6,076 nt of DNA, taken from contig CALJKN010000005.1 in NCBI GenBank assembly GCA_937973585.1, positions 1 to 6,076 on the forward strand, read 5' to 3'. Made by a program: the position numbers and the translations under genes. The notes beneath the pieces were generated by a model, which worked only from the letters and a program-made list of their open reading frames with translations, was not told the origin of the DNA and did not search any database. Below are positions 1 through 5,078 of this stretch, one piece after another. Each line of letters begins with the position of its first letter. Position 1 is the first letter of the stretch. The stretch comes from an uncultured Helicobacteraceae bacterium (lineage in GTDB: Bacteria; Campylobacterota; Campylobacteria; Campylobacterales; UBA6016).

Positions 1-32
1 TTTTGTGTTGGCGTCACTTCAAAAAAAGTATT
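1..32. other. Left flank of CRISPR array: spacer fragment or leader end
   Basis: These 32 bases sit directly before the first visible repeat. They are slightly shorter than the array's spacers (35-37 bp), so they may be the end of a further spacer cut by the window edge. They could also be the last bases of the leader, since they contain an A-run and end AGTATT. Nothing here resembles the repeat, and the sequence alone does not decide between the two. Confidence 0.4.
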
Positions 33-321
33 ATTCGAAGAACCCCAATGGGGATTGAAACTAGAAGCTACGATAAATTGTGCGCTCCAAGACGGTTATT
101 CGAAGAACCCCAATGGGGATTGAAACGTCACGTCTTTGTCGACATAGTACGTGTGCTGTAAAAATTCGAAGAACCCCAATGGGGATTGAAACTATCGTCT
201 CCATCGGGGACGGTTGCCTGCACAGTCATTCGAAGAACCCCAATGGGGATTGAAACATCTCCCGAAAAATTCGGGTATTTGTGGGACTACGGATTCGAAG
301 AACCCCAATGGGGATTGAAAC
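33..321 (+). CRISPR. CRISPR array, five 29-bp repeats and four spacers
   Basis: Five identical 29-bp repeats lie at 33-61, 98-126, 164-192, 228-256 and 293-321. Bases on both sides differ from copy to copy, which fixes the unit at 29 bp. Spacers are 62-97 (36 bp), 127-163 (37), 193-227 (35) and 257-292 (36), all unrelated to each other. The repeat starts ATTCGAAG, has a central CCCCAATGGGG inverted repeat that can form a short crRNA hairpin, and ends ATTGAAAC. That ending is typical of class 1 (type I and III) repeats, where it becomes the 8-nt 5' tag of the crRNA, so transcription is inferred to run on the + strand with the leader to the left. The subtype cannot be assigned because no cas gene is in the window. 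The last repeat is intact, although terminal repeats are often degenerate; no further repeat follows within one spacer length. None of the spacers matches elsewhere in this window by eye. Confidence 0.97.
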
Positions 322-352
322 GAAAGGGCGGAATTTTGAGCGGATGACTCAT

Positions 353-384
353 AAAAAAGCTAAAAAACTTTTATTTTGAGCTTT
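353..384 (-). terminator. Probable Rho-independent terminator for leftward transcripts
   Basis: AAAGCT (356-361) pairs with AGCTTT (379-384), and the stem continues with AAAA (362-365) against TTTT (374-377), with one bulged base at 378. Read on the minus strand, the hairpin is followed directly by a run of T (complement of the A-run from 353). On the + strand it is followed by ACGATAC, so it would work mainly leftward. The stem is AT-rich and hence weak. It would end messages from the ParA-like gene whose stop is at 493, and keep them from running antisense through the CRISPR array. Confidence 0.5.
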
Positions 385-388
385 ACGA

Positions 389-394
389 TACAAT
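389..394 (+). promoter_or_regulatory. -10 box (TACAAT) of the 401-488 RNA
   Basis: TACAAT matches the sigma-70 consensus TATAAT at five of six positions. Six bases later, at 401, the first base of the 7-bp closing stem of the structured RNA begins, which is where transcription would be expected to start. There is no good -35 box, but the upstream stretch is T-rich, as is usual for Campylobacterota housekeeping promoters. Confidence 0.5.
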
Positions 395-400
395 AACCTT

Positions 401-488
401 GTCGGCAAAGAGCCGTGCGTACTTGAATGAAAGAGTTGGAAGCTTCGGGTTTCACCAAAGCAGCACGGAGTATGCCGACCCTATTTTT
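401..488 (+). ncRNA. Candidate structured small RNA, family not recognised
   Basis: The ends pair perfectly over 7 bp: GTCGGCA (401-407) with TGCCGAC (473-479). Nested inside is a perfect 6-bp stem, CCGTGC (413-418) with GCACGG (463-468). They are separated by an internal loop AAGAG (408-412) opposite AGTA (469-472). The apical part can form TTGG (436-439) with CCAA (455-458), topped by a C-UUCG-G tetraloop (443-448). An alternative TGAAA (428-432) with TTTCA (450-454) competes with it. The long stem is followed by CCTATTTTT (480-488), a T-run that would serve as terminator, and a -10 box sits just upstream. A free-standing RNA of about 80-90 nt is inferred. It lacks tRNA arms, the SRP GGAA/AGCAGCC core in the right geometry, and the signatures of riboswitches I know. 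It lies between the CRISPR array and a convergent gene. A mobile palindromic DNA element is the main alternative. Confidence 0.5.
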
Positions 489-492
489 ATCT

Positions 493-1656
493 TCAAATAT
501 CAACGCAAGTAACCACAAATTCGCCTAACCTAAAAAAATCATCTTTTGGATTCGACCTTACGCCTACTTTTTCAAAAGCCAATTCGCACCCCTTCTCCCC
601 CGTAATCGTATGCAGCCCCCAGTAAAAAAGTTGCGTGCTATATCTTATGGCCACTTGCGACGGGTCTATGAGTCTTACGTTATCATATTTTGCACCGATT
701 CTCTCTATTTCGGACTTTAACAAATCCAAAAGTATCTTATTTTTCTTCCCCTCTTTTTGCTCATACTGATTTATAAGTATCAAAAACTTTGTTTTTTTAT
801 TTTTTGCCCTGATTGCCCCAATCGTCCTCTCAACCACGAAAGCATGTTTGTTAATACCAAGCGGGTTTAGCGTTATCGGTATGATGCAAAAATCAAATTT
901 TCTAATAAAAGCGGCAGGATTTTTGTCTAGTTCAGGATTGCAGTCACAGACTATGGCCTTAATCTCTTTTGCCATCTCCGCATCCCACTCTTTCGCAGAC
1001 AATACGCTCATCGTATTTCCTATGCTAGACTTATCATTTTTGACATATATGCCGCCATCCCCTATAAGTTTTTTGAGATTGCTTTGCGGATCCAAATCTA
1101 TCAAAGCAGTTTCATACCCCATAATGGTTAAAACCCCCGCCAAATGGGCACTAATCGTAGTTTTACCGACACCACCCTTGGATGTGAACACACCTATGTT
1201 GATCAGTTTTGCCTTTTTGGTCTTTTTTTTGATAGATACGTCTATCATATCGGATTTGGTTTTTTCGATACCGTTTTGTATATTTCTCCCTTTTGCAAAG
1301 CTATACGATTCCGTAAGTTTTAGATTTTGGTCTATAGAGTACAAAAGTAGATTTTTGATTGCATGATTATCAAGATAGTCATAAACAGTCTCAAAAAAAC
1401 CGCTTGAAGATATAATTATCAAATGAGAGAAACCGTTATCTTCATTTTTATTTGCCTCATCCATCTCGTCTAGCAATTTCATCACAATATTTGATCTTAC
1501 GGCACTTTTGTGCATCTTTAACACAACGGCCACCCTCCCATTTCCAAGAGTCCCCTCCAAATCGTACCATTTCCCGTCGATACTTTTGGGTTTTAGACTT
1601 CTTGAAAATAGCTTTAATACGGCATCTTTAAAAGTTTTTACGGCGGCTTTTTGCAT
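493..1656 (-). CDS. ParA/MinD-type ATPase with N-terminal Mrr-like domain
   Basis: 387 aa. The C-terminal two thirds is a ParA-type ATPase. It has a deviant Walker A motif SKGGVGKTT (residues 159-167; signature Lys160, P-loop Lys165), the switch DLDPQSN (187-193), a Walker B-like CDCNP (237-241) and LINQY (294-298) for base recognition. ParA ATPases dimerise on ATP and bind DNA or membranes to position plasmids, chromosomes or complexes. Residues about 1-125 are not part of ParA. The pattern DLEG (32-35), VAVVLK (42-47) and HLIIISSSGF (78-87) followed by an Ile/Leu-rich strand resembles Mrr-type restriction endonuclease domains (PD-(D/E)XK fold). The acidic or Gln residue before the motif Lys is replaced (VLK), so nuclease activity is doubtful. 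A Lys-rich linker (142-150) joins the two. The start is supported by AAGGGGA (1663-1669, minus strand) six bases before the ATG. No ParB partner follows. It is divergent from a CI-like regulator, which may control it. The ATPase call is firm; the N-terminal assignment is tentative. Confidence 0.85.
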   Translation of the reverse strand: MQKAAVKTFKDAVLKLFSRSLKPKSIDGKWYDLEGTLGNGRVAVVLKMHKSAVRSNIVMKLLDEMDEANKNEDNGFSHLIIISSSGFFETVYDYLDNHAIKNLLLYSIDQNLKLTESYSFAKGRNIQNGIEKTKSDMIDVSIKKKTKKAKLINIGVFTSKGGVGKTTISAHLAGVLTIMGYETALIDLDPQSNLKKLIGDGGIYVKNDKSSIGNTMSVLSAKEWDAEMAKEIKAIVCDCNPELDKNPAAFIRKFDFCIIPITLNPLGINKHAFVVERTIGAIRAKNKKTKFLILINQYEQKEGKKNKILLDLLKSEIERIGAKYDNVRLIDPSQVAIRYSTQLFYWGLHTITGEKGCELAFEKVGVRSNPKDDFFRLGEFVVTCVDI

Positions 1657-1671
1657 ACAAAATCCCCTTTG

Positions 1672-1683
1672 GTATATCTATAC
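1672..1683. promoter_or_regulatory. Possible operator: 12-bp palindrome
   Basis: GTATA-TC-TATAC is a perfect inverted repeat with 5-bp arms. It lies 16 bp upstream of the ParA-like start and covers a possible minus-strand -10 box (TATAGA, complement of 1677-1682). A dimeric regulator such as the adjacent CI-like protein could bind here and block that promoter. Function is inferred from position and symmetry only. Confidence 0.35.
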
Positions 1684-1701
1684 AAAATTTAGAATAAAAT
1701 T

Positions 1702-1732
1702 CATAAAATAACACTTAATATTTCATTTTATG
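1702..1732. promoter_or_regulatory. Possible operator: 8-bp inverted repeat with 15-bp spacer
   Basis: CATAAAAT (1702-1709) is repeated inverted as ATTTTATG (1725-1732). The left arm contains TAAAAT (1704-1709), a plausible -10 box for the rightward CI-like gene starting at 1747. Binding here would give autorepression. The region is very AT-rich, which raises the chance of accidental symmetry. Confidence 0.35.
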
Positions 1733-1746
1733 TAAAGTAGTCAACA

Positions 1747-2061
1747 ATGAACGAATCAGTTAGGGTAGAGCATATTTTGCGTAGATTTATGGAGGCGGCA
1801 CATCTGAATACATTGTCCGAAGTAGCGACAGCGATAGGAGTATCATCAAATTCAATTAGCGGCTGGAAAGCTAGGGATAGTATCGGCGTGTTATTTGAAA
1901 ATATATACCCATACTTATTGCAAAACGACATATCCGTATACTATGTTATGTTCGGTCTCGGAAGAAAAGACATCAAGATATCGGAACTACTAAACACAGA
2001 GAGTATGGAGGAGAGACTAAAAAGGGTGGAGGAGATGATAAAAGAGTTATCAAAACGATAA
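1747..2061 (+). CDS. Phage CI-like helix-turn-helix regulator with coiled coil
   Basis: 104 aa, probably a DNA-binding repressor. Residues about 8-70 match the N-terminal domain of phage CI-type repressors. The helix-turn-helix is at about 22-46 (LSEVATAIGVSS then SISGWKARDSI), and the domain ends in VYYVMFGLG (64-72), equivalent to the usual LLFG motif. The C-terminal catalytic (LexA-like peptidase) domain of full CI proteins is absent. Instead residues 84-104 form a short amphipathic coiled coil (Met87, Leu91, Val94, Ile98, Leu101 in heptad spacing), probably for dimerisation. It therefore cannot self-cleave in the SOS response, and de-repression would need another signal. No clear Shine-Dalgarno precedes the ATG. 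It is divergent from the ParA-like gene, with two inverted repeats between them, and its stop lies two bases from the stop of the convergent receiver gene, leaving no room for a separate terminator. Confidence 0.8.
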   Translation: MNESVRVEHILRRFMEAAHLNTLSEVATAIGVSSNSISGWKARDSIGVLFENIYPYLLQNDISVYYVMFGLGRKDIKISELLNTESMEERLKRVEEMIKELSKR

Positions 2062-2063
2062 AA

Positions 2064-2462
2064 TCACCCTCCCCCATACAACCTTTTTAGCCTCTCTATG
2101 AGCTTGATTCTGTTATAGAGTCTGTCCATATTTTCGGATTTTACCAGATAGTCTACGGCTCCGATTTTGTAGGCTTTGGATGAGAAATATTCGTCGGTAA
2201 ACTCGGAGGTTGCCATGATAAAAGGTTTTTGGGCATGCGGGGTCTCTTTTTTTACCGCATCCAAAAAATCAAACCCGTCAAAAGACGGATAGTCCATATC
2301 CACGACGAGTAAATCGACATCGTTGTCGGCGAGATACCTGATTGCCCCCTCCGGCGTATCGGCAAAAACAGCCTCCAGACTCTCCTGTGCCCCGCTCAAA
2401 AAAGCCCTGTATATATCAAGCCAAAGACCGTCATGCTCAAACACAAACACCCTAAATCCCAT
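2064..2462 (-). CDS. Stand-alone CheY-like response regulator receiver
   Basis: 132 aa, essentially one receiver domain with no output domain. It should be phosphorylated by a histidine kinase (not in the window) and act through protein contacts. The likely phospho-acceptor is Asp55 in VVDMDYP (53-59), the conserved Thr is Thr85 in IMATS, and the conserved Lys is Lys108 in DYLVKS. The acidic pocket after strand 1 is unusual: FEHD (8-11) in place of the common DD pair, so Glu9 and Asp11 may bind the metal. The residue after Lys108 is Ser rather than the usual Pro. The start is supported by GGAG (2469-2472, minus strand) six bases before the ATG and a strong promoter just upstream. It is divergent from the Pel operon with only 50 bp between starts, so a role in controlling exopolysaccharide production is plausible but inferred. 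Confidence 0.9.
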   Translation of the reverse strand: MGFRVFVFEHDGLWLDIYRAFLSGAQESLEAVFADTPEGAIRYLADNDVDLLVVDMDYPSFDGFDFLDAVKKETPHAQKPFIMATSEFTDEYFSSKAYKIGAVDYLVKSENMDRLYNRIKLIERLKRLYGGG

Positions 2463-2473
2463 TAAAAACTCCG

Positions 2474-2505
2474 TTCACAAACCGAAATGAATTAGATGTT
2501 ATTAT
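2474..2505 (+). promoter_or_regulatory. Possible promoter of the pel operon
   Basis: TTCACA (2474-2479) is one mismatch from the -35 consensus. TGTTAT (2497-2502) lies 17 bp on, and the overlapping TATTAT (2500-2505) is another -10 choice. Either would start transcription within about three bases of the ATG at 2513, giving a leaderless or nearly leaderless message. This fits the lack of a ribosome binding site before that ATG. The boxes overlap those of the opposing promoter. Confidence 0.4.
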
Positions 2506-2528
2506 AAACGTTATGAAAAATTGGTTAA
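2501..2528 (-). promoter_or_regulatory. Promoter of the receiver gene
   Basis: On the minus strand a perfect TATAAT (complement of 2501-2506) lies 16 bp downstream of TTAACC (complement of 2523-2528), a four-of-six match to the -35 box. The predicted start near 2494 leaves a leader of about 30 bases carrying GGAG before the ATG at 2462. The -35 lies within the first codons of the divergent hydrolase gene, so the two transcription units share a very compact control region. Confidence 0.6.
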
Positions 2529-3298
2529 CAATAGCTGTTTTATCGCTACTTATATCATCTAATGCCCTTGCCAAATACCCGTTTTTGATCTACTACGGAG
2601 AGACGGCAACACAAAAAGAGATAGAGGGGTACAAAATCGCCGTTTTGGAGAGTGAACACTATCCAGACGTAAAAAAATTCAAAACCGTCACGCTAGCCTA
2701 TATCAGTATCGGAGAGGTTGAAAACTTCAGAGCGCACTATCCAAAACTAGCATCTATGGGTCTACTGGGGGAGAGAAACCCAAACTGGCCGGAGAGCAGA
2801 TATGTCACCCTAAAAGGCGGAGAGTGGGAGAAGATACTCCTAAAAGAGCTGATACCGTCTGTCGTCTCAAAGGGGTACAGGGGTGTTTTTTTGGATACGG
2901 CCGATTCGCTTTTTGAGGGCAAAAACAACAAAGACGATATAGTCTCATTCATAAACTCCGTCAAAAAAACATATCCGCATCTACTCGTAATGGTAAACAG
3001 GGGTTTTGAGGTAGTTTTGAGGCTAAACGTCGATGCCGTGCTATTTGAGTCCACCATCACGACGATTGATAAAAACAAAAAACATATATACCAACCCGAT
3101 TTCTCACTCAAAATCCCAAAAAAAATAGCCGTTTTCAGCTGTGACTACTGGGATCAAAACGACACGGAGGGGGTCAAAAATATCTACAAAAAAGCCCTTG
3201 AAAAAAAATACACTCCGCTTGTAACCGACTTTTCGCTCCAGAAAATGCCAAAAGTAAACTATGACGATTCTAAAAAAACTTTTACTGTTAGCCGTTAG
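2513..3298 (+). CDS. pelA: Secreted PelA-type glycoside hydrolase (GH114/GH166-like)
   Basis: 261 aa. Residues 1-20 are a clear signal peptide (hydrophobic core LTIAVLSLLI, Ala-x-Ala before Lys21), placing it in the periplasm. The rest reads as one TIM barrel of the endo-alpha-1,4-polygalactosaminidase (TM1410/COG3868) type. Recognisable strands are FLIYYG (24-29), LAYISIGEVE (61-70), GVFLDTAD (124-131), LVMVNRGFE (158-166) and AVLFESTIT (175-183). Asp128 and Glu179 are likely catalytic, by analogy with the hydrolase domain of Pseudomonas PelA. It would cleave the GalNAc-rich Pel polymer during export or remodelling. It has only this domain; the deacetylase half of PelA is encoded by the next gene, whose start overlaps this one by 38 bp. 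No Shine-Dalgarno precedes the ATG and no start codon exists further upstream in frame. A general GH114 enzyme unrelated to Pel is possible but the neighbours argue against it. Confidence 0.85.
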   Translation: MKNWLTIAVLSLLISSNALAKYPFLIYYGETATQKEIEGYKIAVLESEHYPDVKKFKTVTLAYISIGEVENFRAHYPKLASMGLLGERNPNWPESRYVTLKGGEWEKILLKELIPSVVSKGYRGVFLDTADSLFEGKNNKDDIVSFINSVKKTYPHLLVMVNRGFEVVLRLNVDAVLFESTITTIDKNKKHIYQPDFSLKIPKKIAVFSCDYWDQNDTEGVKNIYKKALEKKYTPLVTDFSLQKMPKVNYDDSKKTFTVSR

Positions 3299-5078
3299 CA
3301 TATCGCTCCTATCGGCCTCGGAGGTAAACAGGAGGCTGATAGCTTTTTACGACAAAAACGAGGGTGAGAGCGAATCGCAAAACATGATCCACAATCACCT
3401 AGAAAACATCCTAAACTACTATGGCTACCACTGCGAATACTACGACCTCCATGCCCCTCCAAAAAACTATTTGGACTACGGCGGAGCGGTAATCTGGCTC
3501 GGCGGCGATATGGTGGAAAATCCTGTAAAAGTTATGGAGTGGCTCTCAACCGTCAAAAAAGAGGGGAAAAAAATCATCTGGATAGGGTCTATTCCCGCCA
3601 GAGACAAAACAACCGACTACTCCAGGCAGACAAATGAAATTGCAAAAAAAGAGTTTGGATTTTATACGGGAGATGCGTACACACCCCACAAGCATCTCAT
3701 AGAGATAAAAAAACACTCCGACATAATAGGTTTTGAGAAAAAACTAAACGGCTATACAATGGACGGATATACCCAAATTATTATAGACAAGGGCGATAAG
3801 GCCAAAAGAGCACTGCTGGAGCTATCGATAAAAAATGTCGAAAACTCAATCTCAAACCCCGTCTTTGTTGCCGAATGGGGATTTTACGGCGATGAGGGGA
3901 AGGTATTTTATATAGGCAACGAAGAGTCCCAAAAACGGTGGATAGCAAATCCATATGAGATAGTAAAACAGACTTTTGACACCTCATACCCGATTCCGGA
4001 TGTCACTACGGTAGACGGCAAACGTGCGGCATTTATCCATGTGGACGGCGACGGAGCGTTATCAAAAAGCGAAGTCTCAACCGGACACTCCACCCTGAGG
4101 GTCGGATACGAAAAGATTTTTTCAAAATACCCATACAAAACAGGGGTTTCGTTTATTGCAGGAGAACTGGACAAAAGGTATTTTGGAACCGACGAGGCAA
4201 AAGGGTGGGCGCAAAAAATCCTCTCACTCCCGCACATAGAGGCGGCTAGCCACACATATACCCACCCCCTAGAGTGGGCAACCGGAAAGGTGGCCTACAC
4301 AACCGACAAAAACGCCTCAAAAGTAAAATACGGAACGCTCACCGTGTGGCAAAACTCGGACAAATCGGTAGATGATAAGTTTGAGATTGAAGATTCCGTT
4401 AAGTTTATAGACTCGCTCCTACCTAAAAACAAAAAGACCGCCTCGCTGTTTTGGAGCGGCGACTGCCTGCCAACCCAAAAGGATATAAAGTTCGTCGAAA
4501 AAATGGGGCTTAGCGCCATAAACGGCGGCGATACAAGATTCGACGGGGAGTTCAACAGCCTCGCTTTTGTAAGGCCGATAGGGAGGTCAATCGACGCTCA
4601 AAAGCAGATATATACCGCCATGAGCAACGAAAATATCTATACGGAGCTTTGGACGGACAAGTTTTGGGGGTTTAGAGGGGTATTGGAGAGTTTTTTGAAC
4701 ACAGAAAAACCAAAGAGGATAAAACCGCTAAACCTCTATTATCACCACTACTCTTTTGAGAAAAAAGCCTCCTTTGAGAGTATCGTAAAAATATACGGCT
4801 ACATCAAATCAAAAGAGGGTGAACTAAGCTTTTTATACCCATCCGAATACTACAAAAAAGCAAAAAATTTTTATAACGTAAAAATAGAGAAAACAGAGAA
4901 AAACGGATACAAAATATCCGGTGCAACCGACCTAAAAGAGTTTCGGATGGATGGAAAAATAACGCTCAAAAATACAAAAAACGTCAAATCGGCATACTAC
5001 GATGAAAAGCAAAACGTCACATACATAACACTAGATACAGAGCCGGATGGATACTTTGAGGTTACAGGGCTCAGATGA
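3261..5078 (+). CDS. pelA: Secreted PelA-type polysaccharide deacetylase
   Basis: 605 aa, corresponding to the C-terminal two thirds of PelA. The N-terminal signal peptide (residues 1-20, LLLLAVSISLL core) supports the ATG at 3261, inside the preceding gene, so translation is probably coupled. Residues about 24-240 form an alpha/beta region (RLIAFYD, VIWLGGD, IIWIGS) like the reductase/amidotransferase-like domain of PelA. Residues about 255-500 are the CE4-like deacetylase: HVDGDG (260-265, metal-binding and catalytic Asp262/Asp264) and SHTYTHP (330-336, metal ligands His331 and His335), with FWSGDCLP (397-404) and YYHHYSF (493-499) as further motifs. The C-terminal 70 residues are beta-rich, as in PelA. 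It would remove acetyl groups from GalNAc in Pel in the periplasm, making the polymer cationic, probably while bound to PelB TPRs. Metal and Asp residues all appear intact. Its stop overlaps the next start as ATGA. Confidence 0.88.
   Translation: MTILKKLLLLAVSISLLSASEVNRRLIAFYDKNEGESESQNMIHNHLENILNYYGYHCEYYDLHAPPKNYLDYGGAVIWLGGDMVENPVKVMEWLSTVKKEGKKIIWIGSIPARDKTTDYSRQTNEIAKKEFGFYTGDAYTPHKHLIEIKKHSDIIGFEKKLNGYTMDGYTQIIIDKGDKAKRALLELSIKNVENSISNPVFVAEWGFYGDEGKVFYIGNEESQKRWIANPYEIVKQTFDTSYPIPDVTTVDGKRAAFIHVDGDGALSKSEVSTGHSTLRVGYEKIFSKYPYKTGVSFIAGELDKRYFGTDEAKGWAQKILSLPHIEAASHTYTHPLEWATGKVAYTTDKNASKVKYGTLTVWQNSDKSVDDKFEIEDSVKFIDSLLPKNKKTASLFWSGDCLPTQKDIKFVEKMGLSAINGGDTRFDGEFNSLAFVRPIGRSIDAQKQIYTAMSNENIYTELWTDKFWGFRGVLESFLNTEKPKRIKPLNLYYHHYSFEKKASFESIVKIYGYIKSKEGELSFLYPSEYYKKAKNFYNVKIEKTEKNGYKISGATDLKEFRMDGKITLKNTKNVKSAYYDEKQNVTYITLDTEPDGYFEVTGLR

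Noticed and set aside
322..360. A sixth spacer and degenerate terminal repeat
   Set aside because: The sequence one spacer length after 321 (about 357-385) shows no resemblance to the repeat.
401..479. tRNA, because the closing stem is exactly 7 bp
   Set aside because: There is no T-arm, no TTCGA loop, no D-arm or anticodon arm, and no discriminator-CCA arrangement.
401..479. SRP RNA or group II intron domain V
   Set aside because: AAAGCAGC and GAGCCGTGC look suggestive, but the GGAA loop and AGCAGCC are not placed as in SRP RNA, and domain V needs a closing CGGTTC that is absent (here CGGAGTA).
401..479. Integron attC site or small transposon (MITE)
   Set aside because: The ends lack attC core triplets (GTT/AAC) and no target-site duplication flanks the inverted ends. 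A promoter and T-run favour an RNA gene.
427..528. 33-codon + strand ORF (begins MKELEASGFTKAAR) through the small RNA
   Set aside because: It has no ribosome binding site, is preceded directly by a stop codon, runs antisense into the end of the ParA-like gene, and its bases are explained by nested RNA stems and a T-run.
848..1366. 172-codon + strand ORF
   Set aside because: It is the complement of the ParA-like gene, whose Walker motifs show which strand is coding.
2040..2075. Shared bidirectional terminator between the convergent genes
   Set aside because: Only two bases separate the stops and no stem with a T-run is visible around them.
2737..3111. 124-codon minus-strand ORF in the hydrolase gene, and similar minus-strand ORFs at 3104-3301, 3781-3987, 3908-4255 and 4295-4555
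   Set aside because: They lie wholly or almost wholly antisense to genes with clear signal peptides and catalytic motifs, and their own proteins show no recognisable domain.
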